Shown: positions 1 through 8,120 of the stretch, in pieces
Numbering within the stretch: the stretch's first letter is position 1
How the letters are laid out: every line of letters begins with the position of its first letter
Assembly (NCBI GenBank): GCA_036388475.1
Contig: DASVRT010000095.1
Span: 1-64,000, forward strand
Direction of reading: 5' to 3'
Source: JALZHR01 sp036388475
Lineage (GTDB): Bacteria > Acidobacteriota > Blastocatellia > Pyrinomonadales > Pyrinomonadaceae
DNA length: 64,000 bases
Made by a program: the position numbers and the translations under genes
Notes under the pieces: generated by a model
Databases searched by the model: none
What the model saw: only the letters and a program-made list of their open reading frames with translations
Told to the model about the DNA's origin: nothing

Positions 1-3
1 AGG

Positions 4-1236
4 CTATTTTGCACCGCTTGCGAGTTTTCCGATTAATGTAAAGAGCGGCAGGTACATTGAGATAACGATTGAGCCGATGGTTACGCCCAGGAAGGCGATT
101 AGGGCTGGTTCAATCAATGCCAAGAGGTCGGCGATTGCCGAATCGACTTCGTCTTCGTAGAAGTCGGCGATTTTTCCGAGCATGGCGTCCAACGCGCCGG
201 TTTGTTCGCCGACGCCGACCATTTGTCCGACCATGTGCGGGAAGACTTCGGTCGCTTTTAAAGGGTCAACGAAATTTTCGCCGCGTTCGACGCCGGCGCG
301 GACTTTCATAATCGCGTCTTCAACGATGACATTGCCGGCGGTTTTGGCGGTAATTTCGAGCGATTGCAGAATCGGGACGCCCGAAGAGAGAAGCGTCGAG
401 AGGATTCGGGAAAATCTGGCGACGGCGATTTTGCGCAGAATGCTTCCGAAAATCGGGAGTTTCAGCAAAAGCGCGTCGATATGGTGGCGACCTTTCGGCG
501 TTTTGTAATAATAACTGGTGCCGACGGCAGCGCCAATCAGGAAAACCAGCGTGGCGATTCCTCCCCAACCGGCGAGGAAATTACTGATTGCCATAATGAT
601 ACGCGTCGGAAGCGGCAAGGCTTCGCCCGGTCCGAGAAGTCCGAGGAAAATTTGTTCGAACTGCGGGATGACAACGACCATAATAATCGCTACCGCCGCG
701 ATTGCTACGAGGATGACCGCCGCCGGATAAATCGAAGCCGAGACGATGCTGCGTTTTAATTTAACGACTTTTTCAATCAAAGTCGCCAGACGCTGGAGAA
801 TCAAATCCAGAACGCCGCCCGTTTCGCCGGCTTCGACCATCGAAGTATAAAGACTGTCGAAAACTTTCGGATGTTTTTCCAGCGCCGAATGAAGCGTCGA
901 ACCTTCTTCGACGTGCTGCCGAACCTGATTTAAAACGTCTTTGAAAAATGGATTCTGCTGCTGCTGCGCGAGAATGTCGATACATTGGACGAGGGGCAAA
1001 CCGGCGTCAATCATCACGGAAAACTGGCGCGTAAAGACGGACAGCTCTTTGGCTTTGACCCTTTTCTTGGCGCCTAGTTTCGGAATGCTGAACTCGCGTC
1101 CTTTTTCCGACGCCTGCGTCAGAACAACCTGCTCGCGGCGCAAAAGGGCGCGCAATTCGTCCTGACTGGAGGCTTCGCGCTCGCCGGAAACCATTTCATT
1201 TAAGCGATTTCGACCTTTATAAACAAATGTTGGCAT
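4..1236 (-). CDS. pilC: Type IV pilus inner-membrane platform protein PilC
   Basis: A 410-residue inner-membrane platform protein of the type II secretion F / PilC family. It couples the PilB and PilT motors to pilin extraction. An N-terminal cytoplasmic domain (about residues 60-180, with the motif FTRQFSVMIDAGLPL) is followed by a membrane segment near 165-195. The second T2SSF domain (about 265-390) has the matching FSRILSTLLSSGVP motif and ends in a hydrophobic segment. The length is normal for the family and the gene is complete, with its TAG stop at positions 4-6. It lies downstream of pilT on the same strand, 110 bp away across a long inverted repeat, so it may be partly uncoupled from the pilB-pilT transcript. 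Family assignment is firm; the choice of pilus rather than type II secretion rests on the pilT neighbour. Confidence 0.95.
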   Translation of the reverse strand: MPTFVYKGRNRLNEMVSGEREASSQDELRALLRREQVVLTQASEKGREFSIPKLGAKKRVKAKELSVFTRQFSVMIDAGLPLVQCIDILAQQQQNPFFKDVLNQVRQHVEEGSTLHSALEKHPKVFDSLYTSMVEAGETGGVLDLILQRLATLIEKVVKLKRSIVSASIYPAAVILVAIAAVAIIMVVVIPQFEQIFLGLLGPGEALPLPTRIIMAISNFLAGWGGIATLVFLIGAAVGTSYYYKTPKGRHHIDALLLKLPIFGSILRKIAVARFSRILSTLLSSGVPILQSLEITAKTAGNVIVEDAIMKVRAGVERGENFVDPLKATEVFPHMVGQMVGVGEQTGALDAMLGKIADFYEDEVDSAIADLLALIEPALIAFLGVTIGSIVISMYLPLFTLIGKLASGAK

Positions 1237-1274
1237 TTCTGTCTGTAGCTCCTGTGATTTTAATTCAGAATTTA

Positions 1275-1347
1275 GAATTCAGGATTTAGGATTTGGAATT
1301 CGGGATTTAAATTTGAGCTAAATCCCGAATCTCGAAGCCTGAATTTC
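1275..1347. repeat. Intergenic inverted repeat between pilT and pilC
   Basis: The left arm is made of variants of the word GATTTAG/GAATTCAG and the right arm is its imperfect complement. The best core pairs AATTCGGGATTT (1297-1308) with AAATCCCGAATC (1320-1331). The right arm runs up to the pilT stop codon. It is probably an attenuating terminator between pilT and pilC, and it belongs to the word-repeat family seen across the window. Confidence 0.6.
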
Positions 1348-2555
1348 TAACGAACCGGGGGGCGCTGTCCGACGGGGCGACCCTGCATATACGGGCTGGC
1401 GTGATTTTGCGGCGAAGCGCCCGGTTTTGCCTGCCCGCCGTAAGATTGGTTAAGACCCGAACCGCGCTCAATTAAATCCTTGAGCTCGTCCGCGTTCGAA
1501 GAACGCTGCATCGCCACGTCGAGCGTAATCAGGCGTTTCTGAAAGAGCGTGGCGAGCGCCTGATTAAAAGTCTGCATCCCGAATTTGTCCTGTCCGGTCT
1601 GCATCATCGAGTAAATCTGGTGAATTTTGTCCTCGCGAATCAGATTGCGAATAGCGGAATTCGGAATCAGAATTTCCAGCGCCATCACGCGCCCGTCGCC
1701 TGAGGCTTTCGGCAGCAGCGATTGACAAAGAATTCCTTCGAGAACGAGCGAAAGCTGCGTGCGCACCTGTGACTGCTGTTCCGCCGGAAAAACGTCGATG
1801 ATACGGTTAATCGTCGAGGCGGCTGAGTTCGTGTGCAGAGTGGCGAAGGTTAAGTGTCCGGTTTCGGCGATTCGCAGTGCCATCTCAATGGTGACGAGGT
1901 CGCGCATTTCGCCGACCAGCACCACGTCCGGGTCCTGGCGCAGCGCGGTGCGCAGCGCGTCGGCAAAACCGTGCGTATCCGCGCCGACTTCGCGTTGATT
2001 GACGACGCAGTTCTTGTGATTGTGCAAAAATTCGATCGGGTCTTCGATGGTCAGAATGTGGTCGTGGCGGTCGATGTTGATTTTGTCAACCATCGAGGCG
2101 AGCGTCGTCGATTTGCCGGAGCCGGTCGGACCCGTGACCAGCACCAAGCCGCGCGGTTTTTTGCACATATCCGAAACGACGGGCGGTAAGCCTAATGCGT
2201 CGAACGATTTAATCTCGTAGGGAATCGCGCGGAAAACGCATCCGACGGCGCCTTTCTGGTTGAAAAGATTGGCGCGAAAACGCGACATTCCCTTTAAACC
2301 GAAAGAAAAGTCAAGCTCCAGATTTTCTTCAAAACGGTGCTTTTGCGCGTCGGTCAAAACCGAATAGGCAAGCTGTTTGGTCTGCGCGGGCGTCAGCGGC
2401 GGATATTCCGTCAGTTGGTGCAGATGACCGTGAACGCGCACCTGCGGCGACGAATTGGTCGTCAAATGCAAATCCGAGCCGCCCATATCCGTCATTTTTC
2501 GGAGCAGGTCAGGCAGCGTCACTTGCGATTCTATGTTTTGTTGCTCGTAGCTCAT
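1347..2555 (-). CDS. pilT: Type IV pilus retraction ATPase PilT
   Basis: A hexameric cytoplasmic ATPase that powers pilus depolymerisation (twitching). It is 402 residues long. The Walker A motif GPTGSGKST lies near residue 140 and is followed by the Asp box (ILTIEDPIEF), Walker B (DVVLVGEMRD) and His box (TGHLTFATLHTNSA), all intact. The C-terminus is a Gly/Pro/Gln-rich tail ending in VGQRPPVR that goes beyond the conserved core. The lack of a long N-terminal MshEN domain and of a tetracysteine motif separates it from PilB. It is in the same direction as pilB and pilC. The 93 bp space upstream carries an inverted repeat made of GTC-words. Confidence 0.95.
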   Translation of the reverse strand: MSYEQQNIESQVTLPDLLRKMTDMGGSDLHLTTNSSPQVRVHGHLHQLTEYPPLTPAQTKQLAYSVLTDAQKHRFEENLELDFSFGLKGMSRFRANLFNQKGAVGCVFRAIPYEIKSFDALGLPPVVSDMCKKPRGLVLVTGPTGSGKSTTLASMVDKINIDRHDHILTIEDPIEFLHNHKNCVVNQREVGADTHGFADALRTALRQDPDVVLVGEMRDLVTIEMALRIAETGHLTFATLHTNSAASTINRIIDVFPAEQQSQVRTQLSLVLEGILCQSLLPKASGDGRVMALEILIPNSAIRNLIREDKIHQIYSMMQTGQDKFGMQTFNQALATLFQKRLITLDVAMQRSSNADELKDLIERGSGLNQSYGGQAKPGASPQNHASPYMQGRPVGQRPPVR

Positions 2556-2578
2556 ATTTTTTGATTTTCGGGTGATGT

Positions 2579-2644
2579 GTCCGGAGTCAAGAGTCGAGAG
2601 TCTTTGCTACAACTCTCCGCTCTCTCGACTCCGGACTCTTGACT
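2579..2644. repeat. Intergenic inverted repeat with permuted 7-8 bp words
   Basis: The left arm reads as the words GTCCGGA, GTCAAGA, GTCGAGAG. The complement of the right arm reads GTCAAGA, GTCCGGA, GTCGAGAG, so the same words occur in a different order. The perfect core is GAGTCGAGAG (2591-2600) with CTCTCGACTC (2622-2631). It sits behind the stop of the basic secreted gene and before pilT. Confidence 0.6.
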
Positions 2645-2648
2645 TTAC

Positions 2649-3470
2649 TTACCTGAGTTCGGCTTGCTGAACCGGGCGGTTCGTGCGTTGTTGCAGAGAG
2701 TTGAGGACTTTTTCGGATTCCTGCGCGATACGCTCCGATGATTCATCCGAAGCGTTGGTCGCCAGACTAAAAATGCGTCCTTCGACTTCGGCGAAATAGA
2801 AGGTGCGCGATTGAATCTGACCGTTCGCGCCCGGCGATTGAGCGACGACGACGTAAACTTTTTTGCCGCCGACTTCTTTCTGGTAATCGTTGACGACCCA
2901 GCCCTGCTCTTTCATCATACGGTCAATCACCGTGCGGCGCAGCGCGCTGGTTTGAACGCCGCCGACGGTTTTGCTTCGTCCGGCGTTATTATCTGCGCCG
3001 CCGCTGACGGCGGGACCGACGACGCCGAGCGAAGCGGTGCCGATGGTTTTTCCGCTGTCGTCATCGACGCGGAATTGCAGCTCGCCCTGTGTCGCCTGAT
3101 TTTTCTTCCAGCCTTTCGGCGCGGTTTCGCCTGACGGCAGCAGCTGCGGCGTCGAATCTTCCTGTTTCTGAACGGGTTTCAGAGATTTAACGGATTTTGC
3201 CGTTTCCGCTTTCTCCGGCGAATTGCTGACGCCTCTTTCTTTCGCCAGCTGCATCTGGCGCAGACGCAAAACGCGTTTGCGCATAGCCAGCGCTTTCTGC
3301 CGACGCTGCTTGGCGCGATACCATTTCCACCAGGCTTTCGAATATTTTTTCAGTTTTTTCTTTTTCTTTTTATGGTATCGCGGTCCGGCTTCCGAATGAT
3401 TGGTCGCCAGCGGGATAATCGCTCCCAGTGACAACATTAAAGCTAACGATAATGCTATTGCTCGCAACAT
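2649..3470 (-). CDS. Basic secreted protein of unknown function in the pil operon
   Basis: A 273-residue protein that I do not recognise by name. It has an N-terminal signal peptide (hydrophobic residues 3-22). A strongly basic stretch follows, with HKKKKKKLKK at about 33-42 and many Lys, Arg and Trp up to about residue 85. A polar linker leads to a C-terminal domain (about 125-265) that looks like a compact secreted fold: VDDDSGKTIGTASLG, then VVNDYQKEVGGKKVYVV, then FYFAEVEGRIFSLAT. The start is supported by a GGAGG ribosome site. It lies 15 bp behind pilB, so the two are very likely cotranscribed. A role in pilus assembly or DNA/surface contact is only suggested by position and charge. Confidence 0.85.
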   Translation of the reverse strand: MLRAIALSLALMLSLGAIIPLATNHSEAGPRYHKKKKKKLKKYSKAWWKWYRAKQRRQKALAMRKRVLRLRQMQLAKERGVSNSPEKAETAKSVKSLKPVQKQEDSTPQLLPSGETAPKGWKKNQATQGELQFRVDDDSGKTIGTASLGVVGPAVSGGADNNAGRSKTVGGVQTSALRRTVIDRMMKEQGWVVNDYQKEVGGKKVYVVVAQSPGANGQIQSRTFYFAEVEGRIFSLATNASDESSERIAQESEKVLNSLQQRTNRPVQQAELR

Positions 3471-3485
3471 ACTTCCTCCAATTCG

Positions 3486-5321
3486 TTAAAGAACCGTTTC
3501 CTTAACGACTTCCTCAATAGTTGTTATTCCTTCACGTATTTTATAAAGACCGGATTCGCGCAAAGTTATCATTCCGAGTTCGATAGCTTTTTTGCGCAAT
3601 TCGATGGCGCTCGCGCCGATAATAATCAATTCCCGCAGCTCGTCCGTCACTTCCATTACTTCGTAAAGACCGACGCGACCTTTGTAACCCGTACCGTTGC
3701 AAATCTGGCAGCCTCTGCCTTTATAAGTTTTGATTTCGTGAACCTCGTCTTCGGGAAAACCGATTTCGACGAGCGCTTCGGGCGGCAGGTTAGTTTCTTC
3801 CTTGCATTCCTTGCAGACGCGGCGGATAAGTCTCTGCGCCTGAATAATGTTGACGCTCGTGGCAACCAGAAACGGCTCGATACCCATATTGACCATACGG
3901 GAAATCGTCGAAGGCGCGTCGTTTGTGTGCAGAGTGGAAAGCACCATATGACCGGTCAACGCAGCTTTGATAGCGATTTCCGCCGTTTCAAAGTCGCGGA
4001 TTTCGCCGACGAGAATGATGTTCGGGTCTTGACGCAGAAAAGAACGCAAAGCGGCGGCGAAGTTCAAGCCGATTTGCTCTTTCATCTGCACCTGGTTGAT
4101 GCCCGGCAGGTTGAATTCGACCGGGTCTTCCGCCGTCATAATATTCGTTTCGGAAGTATTCAGCGCCTGCAAAGCGGAATAAAGCGTATTCGTTTTGCCG
4201 GAACCCGTCGGACCTGTCACGAGAACCATTCCGTAAGGTTTGGAGATGTTGCGCTGGAAAATTTCCAAACTCTGTTGTTCAAAACCGAGCTTGGTCATAT
4301 CGAGCATCAATTTATCTTTATCCAGCAAGCGAAGCACGACTTTTTCGCCGAACAGCGTCGGCAGGCTGGAAACGCGGAAATCCAGCTCGCGCGAGCGGGC
4401 GTCAATCTTAACTTTAATCTTGATGCGTCCGTCCTGCGGCAGGCGTTTCTCGGAAATGTCGAGCTTCGCCATAATTTTCAGACGCGAAATCAGCGCGTCG
4501 CGCATCTTCATCGGCGGGTGCATCACGTCATATAAAACGCCGTCGATGCGAAAGCGAATGCGAAAATCTTTTTCGTACGGCTCGATGTGAATGTCGGATG
4601 CGCCGCGCCGAAGCGAATCGACCAGAAGAACGTTGACCAGACGCACGACCGGCGCGTCTTCACTCGCTTTGGCGAGTTCGGCAAGGTCGATTTCCTCGTT
4701 TTCTTCGACGACTTCGAATTCGCCGTTGACGTCTTTTTCAAATTGAAAACGGTCGAGCGAAACCGTCAAATCCGACTCGACCAGACGCTGCTCGGTTTTC
4801 GCCGTGCCGTTTGAGCCGCCGCCGTTGCCGTTTTTGGAAAATTTCGCGGTGACTTTTTCAAAACGGTCGCTGACGCCGACCACTTCGATGGATTTTGAAG
4901 AGCTGTAATATCTGCCGACGGCGGCGTGAATCGAGGTTTCCGAAGCAATGACCGGCTCGACGTTCAGCCCGGTCATAAACTTTATGTCGTCCATCGCAAA
5001 GACGTTCGTCGGGTCAGCCATCGCCAGCGTCAGGGTCGCGCCGACTTTGGAAATCGGCAGCACGGAATATTTCAGCGCGACTTCCTGCGAAATCAGATTG
5101 ATGGTTTCCTGCTCGATGTGAAACAAATCCAGATTGATTGACGGCACGCCGTATTGCCGCGACAAAACGGCGGTGATGACGTCGTCCGAGATAAAATCGA
5201 GCTTGACTAAATTCGACCCTAAACGCCCGCCTTTTTCACGTTGATATTCCAACGCCTCGCGCAATTGTTGTGGAGTTATTAAATTTTCGCGGACAAGAAT
5301 TTCTCCGAGTTTTGCTGACAT
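3486..5321 (-). CDS. pilB: Type IV pilus assembly ATPase PilB
   Basis: A cytoplasmic extension ATPase that drives pilin polymerisation; 611 residues, normal for the family. The N-terminal MshEN-type domain (about 1-140; LGEILVRENLITPQQLREAL) is of the kind that can bind c-di-GMP in relatives. The ATPase domain has Walker A GPTGSGKT near 370, an Asp box (NIMTAEDPVEF), Walker B (IILVGEIRD) near 437 and a His box (TGHMVLSTLHTND). The zinc-binding tetracysteine motif is present (CKEC near 502, CQIC near 537). It is the first gene of the operon, behind a strong sigma70-type promoter with a palindrome at the predicted start of transcription. Confidence 0.97.
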   Translation of the reverse strand: MSAKLGEILVRENLITPQQLREALEYQREKGGRLGSNLVKLDFISDDVITAVLSRQYGVPSINLDLFHIEQETINLISQEVALKYSVLPISKVGATLTLAMADPTNVFAMDDIKFMTGLNVEPVIASETSIHAAVGRYYSSSKSIEVVGVSDRFEKVTAKFSKNGNGGGSNGTAKTEQRLVESDLTVSLDRFQFEKDVNGEFEVVEENEEIDLAELAKASEDAPVVRLVNVLLVDSLRRGASDIHIEPYEKDFRIRFRIDGVLYDVMHPPMKMRDALISRLKIMAKLDISEKRLPQDGRIKIKVKIDARSRELDFRVSSLPTLFGEKVVLRLLDKDKLMLDMTKLGFEQQSLEIFQRNISKPYGMVLVTGPTGSGKTNTLYSALQALNTSETNIMTAEDPVEFNLPGINQVQMKEQIGLNFAAALRSFLRQDPNIILVGEIRDFETAEIAIKAALTGHMVLSTLHTNDAPSTISRMVNMGIEPFLVATSVNIIQAQRLIRRVCKECKEETNLPPEALVEIGFPEDEVHEIKTYKGRGCQICNGTGYKGRVGLYEVMEVTDELRELIIIGASAIELRKKAIELGMITLRESGLYKIREGITTIEEVVKETVL

Positions 5322-5421
5322 TGATTTATTTTATTGACGCATTAAGTCGTGAATTTTAAAGACTTGTGTTGAGAAAGGAACGCGGGCTGTCAGTTAAATA
5401 AAGCTTTAAAGACAGTGTTGA

Positions 5422-5442
5422 CAACGATGATAAACATCGTTG
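5422..5442. promoter_or_regulatory. Perfect palindrome at the predicted pilB transcription start
   Basis: CAACGATG (5422-5429) and CATCGTTG (5435-5442) form a perfect 8 bp inverted repeat with an ATAAA loop. On the minus strand it begins about 7 bp beyond the -10 box of the pilB promoter. It therefore sits at or just after +1 and could be an operator or a hairpin at the 5' end of the mRNA. Confidence 0.5.
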
Positions 5443-5449
5443 ATTGTTT

Positions 5450-5478
5450 ATATTATATGTTTAACTATAAAGTGTCAA
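5450..5478 (-). promoter_or_regulatory. Sigma70-type promoter of the pilB operon
   Basis: Read on the minus strand: a perfect -35 TTGACA (plus-strand 5473-5478), exactly 17 bp, then -10 TAATAT (plus-strand 5450-5455). It lies about 130 bp before the pilB start and leaves a 5' leader of roughly 120 nt. The rest of the 314 bp space 5322-5635 holds this promoter, the palindrome and the terminator of the next gene. Confidence 0.75.
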
Positions 5479-5555
5479 GATTTCTTTTGGAAAAATTTGC
5501 GATTAAAAGGCGGGAAAACAAAAGATTTTTCGGCGGCGACCTGTGACGAGAAATT

Positions 5556-5599
5556 AAAAAGCTGTCGCGGAATTTAAATAAATTCCGCGACAGCTTTTT
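5556..5599 (-). terminator. Intrinsic terminator of the TPR protein gene
   Basis: A perfect 20 bp inverted repeat (5556-5575 with 5580-5599, 4 nt loop) lies 37 bp behind the TPR protein stop. The stem carries GCTGTCGCGG and ends in a run of T on both strands, so it can work in either direction. It insulates the pilB promoter region. Confidence 0.85.
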
Positions 5600-5635
5600 A
5601 TATATTTAATGTTACTGCGAAGTTACTGCGAAAAC

Positions 5636-6943
5636 TTAAGTTCTCTTTTTAGTCGTCGTCGGCTTGGTCGTTTTCTGCGGAGTCAGTTTTTCCTGAGTTT
5701 TCAGATAATCGACCGCTTCCTTGACGCTGGCTTTCAGCGGGTGAGTATCGGGCGCGGTCGCGGTAAAGCGTTCCATAATATTCAAGCCTTCCTGCATCTG
5801 TTCCTTGTTGCTGGCAATGACGCCCGAATTGAACAGGGACAAGCCTAATCCGGCAAGCAAATCCGAATTCTCGGGCGCGGATTCGAGCGCTTTCCGGTAA
5901 AGCGGAATCGCTTCGTCGGATTTACCGATTTTGCGCAGAGCGTCAGCCATCTGAATTTGCGCTTTCGTCTTTTTAGCGGCGTCCGGTTCAATCGCCACGT
6001 AAGCATCGACGACCTGCACGGCTTCCTGCGCTTTGCTTTCGTCGGCTCTGGTTTCAAGCAATAAACGATAAACGTCGTTCATAATCGAATAGGCGACCAT
6101 TCGGTTCGAGTCGTAGCCTTTCTGGACATTGGCTTCGGCAGAATTTGCGTTTTTCAAAATATCGACCGCCCTTTGCGCGGTCGTGATCGATTCCAGAAAG
6201 TCTTTTTTCATCGCTTCCATCAGAGTGGCTTTATTGGCGGCATCGGTAGTTGCTTTTTTGTAACTGCTGACGCCGCGCTGTTTCAGGGCATCGGCTTTAT
6301 TGTTCAGAAAAACCGGCGCGGTTCCCGCAAATTCGGGGTCGGCGTTATAGCCTTCGTCAAATTTGGCGATAGCCATATCCCAATCGCTGGCGTCATAGGC
6401 TTTCTTGCCTTCGGCGATAGCGCGGTTGATAACTTCATTCGCATTTTTAATTCTGGAGTTTTTGGCTTCTATTTCCGCATTTTTCTTGGTCAGGTCTTCC
6501 TGTTTTTTCTTTTCTTCGGCAGTTAATTCGCCGGTCGTCGTCACGCTCGCCAGCGCCGCGCGGATTTCTTCTTCGGACGGAATTTTTCCGTCGCCTTCCG
6601 AAACCTCAATCACGATATTATCCATATTGGCTTTGACGTTCGGAAAATAACCGGCGGTGATGTTCGGCGCAGTCACCACCAGGACGTAGGCTTGCGCGTA
6701 GGGAACGCCGGCAAAACTGAAATAACCTTTTTTATCGGTTTTCGCCGCCGGCAGTTTACCTTTTGAAATATCGGTGCGGTAAGCGGTAACATCCGCATCG
6801 GGGAGCGGAACGATGGTATTATCGGCTTTTTTAAGCTGGACTTTTCCGCGCACCGGAGCGGTGCTCTGGGCATAGGCGACCAGGCTTCCGGTTAAAAACG
6901 CGGCAATAACAAATAATGAAACAATAAAGTTTTTACGATACAT
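5636..6943 (-). CDS. Secreted TPR protein with carboxypeptidase-regulatory-like domain
   Basis: A 435-residue exported protein. The signal peptide is residues 1-26, with a likely cut after AYAQ. A carboxypeptidase-regulatory-like beta-sandwich (about 30-115; GKVQLKKADNTIVPLPDADV...GYFSFAGVPY) is followed by a coiled Lys/Glu-rich helix (about 140-185). TPR-like helices run from about 190 to 415 (YDASDWDMAIAKFDEGYNADP; AIPLYRKALESAPENSDLLAGLG). The start has a good GGAGG ribosome site. It stands alone with its own terminator, with an MBL gene divergent to it. Such proteins serve as periplasmic or surface scaffolds; the partner is unknown. Confidence 0.85.
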   Translation of the reverse strand: MYRKNFIVSLFVIAAFLTGSLVAYAQSTAPVRGKVQLKKADNTIVPLPDADVTAYRTDISKGKLPAAKTDKKGYFSFAGVPYAQAYVLVVTAPNITAGYFPNVKANMDNIVIEVSEGDGKIPSEEEIRAALASVTTTGELTAEEKKKQEDLTKKNAEIEAKNSRIKNANEVINRAIAEGKKAYDASDWDMAIAKFDEGYNADPEFAGTAPVFLNNKADALKQRGVSSYKKATTDAANKATLMEAMKKDFLESITTAQRAVDILKNANSAEANVQKGYDSNRMVAYSIMNDVYRLLLETRADESKAQEAVQVVDAYVAIEPDAAKKTKAQIQMADALRKIGKSDEAIPLYRKALESAPENSDLLAGLGLSLFNSGVIASNKEQMQEGLNIMERFTATAPDTHPLKASVKEAVDYLKTQEKLTPQKTTKPTTTKKRT

Positions 6944-7200
6944 TTGAATCCTCCAATGGTGTTCGGGACAAGTGCTGAAACTTGTGCTCTAAGATGAACG
7001 AAGCAAAAAAATAGTTGTTAAACTTTGCTGATTTTAACTCAAAGGCGCGGAAAATTTAAGTATAAAAACAACCTCTGACGCCGGAAGCGGCGCATTTTTT
7101 TCTTTTCTGTGTTAATCTGTCGTTTTTGAAAGGCAAGGAAACGGAAAAACAAAGAAAGTTTATCTCTTATTTTTCCCGAAAGCTTCTCTTTCTTCCACTA

Positions 7201-8031
7201 ATGCCGATGCGATTTACGGTTCTCGGAAGCGGTTCGACGGGCAATGCCGTTCTCATCACCGCCGGAAAAACAAAAGTTTTGGTCGATGCCGGGCTGAGCG
7301 CGAAAGAAATTTTGCGGCGTCTCGGGTGCGTCGGTGAAGACTGCGCCGGCTTGGACGCGGTTTTAATCACGCACGAGCACAGCGACCACGCCGGCGGCTT
7401 GCGCGTGCTGATGAAAAGTTTAAATTGCCCGGTTTTCATTTCCGGCGCGACGCGCGACGCATACCTGCGCGAAAAACCGAATCTCACCAACAACGAGCCG
7501 CAAAAACGCGTCGACGCGATGCGAAACCGCACGGTCGAGATTGATTCCGGCAAAGATTTTCGCATCGGCGAGATTGATTTTCACCCGTTTTCCGTGCCGC
7601 ACGACGCCGTCGATAATTTCGGTTTCGTCGCCGAACATAACGGCGTCAAAGTCGCCACTTTAATGGATTTCGGCTGCATCACGACCCTCATAAAAGAAAA
7701 ACTGTCGAATTGCGACGGCATCGTCATCGAATCGAATCACAGCCGCGATATGCTGCGCGCCTGCCCGGTTTACAGCTGGGAATTGAAGCAGAGAATTTTG
7801 TCGCGCAACGGGCATTTATCGAATGAAGATTTATGCGACTGGCTGACAAACGATTTCGACGGCGCGGCGCGTCACATCGTTTTAGCTCACCTGTCACAAC
7901 GCGCCAACGAGCCGCATCTGGCGCGCCTGATGGCTGAAACCGCCTTGCAGCTTCGCTCGCCGCTTTTCAAATGCGAAACCAAAATCACGCTTTCCCGCCC
8001 GCAAGAACCGACCGAATGGATTGCGTTTTAA
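7201..8031 (+). CDS. MBL-fold metallohydrolase (YycJ/WalJ-like)
   Basis: A metallo-beta-lactamase-fold hydrolase of 276 residues. Near the N-terminus, FTVLGSGSTGNAVLI is typical of the YycJ/WalJ group. The metal-binding motif THEHSDH is intact, with a further histidine in FSVPHDAV. WalJ relatives are linked to nuclease activity at replication or the cell wall, but the substrate here is not shown. I chose ATG 7201 (7207 is also possible) because homology begins there; the frame is open further upstream but adds a low-complexity stretch with only a TTG start. The TAA stop is the first triplet of a long inverted repeat shared with the convergent rhomboid gene. Confidence 0.85.
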   Translation: MPMRFTVLGSGSTGNAVLITAGKTKVLVDAGLSAKEILRRLGCVGEDCAGLDAVLITHEHSDHAGGLRVLMKSLNCPVFISGATRDAYLREKPNLTNNEPQKRVDAMRNRTVEIDSGKDFRIGEIDFHPFSVPHDAVDNFGFVAEHNGVKVATLMDFGCITTLIKEKLSNCDGIVIESNHSRDMLRACPVYSWELKQRILSRNGHLSNEDLCDWLTNDFDGAARHIVLAHLSQRANEPHLARLMAETALQLRSPLFKCETKITLSRPQEPTEWIAF

Positions 8032-8120
8032 GGCAAAACGCAAAATTTACGGTTTAAGATTCAAGATATAGAATTAAAATTCCTTTCTATTTTGCATTCT
8101 GCATTTTGCGTTTTGCCTTA
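8029..8120. terminator. Bidirectional terminator-like inverted repeat including both stop codons
   Basis: Perfect 18 bp arms at 8029-8046 and 8103-8120 (TAAGGCAAAACGCAAAAT and its complement) surround a loop of the same kind of words. The outer triplet of each arm is the TAA stop of the gene on that side: the MBL gene on plus and the rhomboid gene on minus. Confidence 0.8.
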
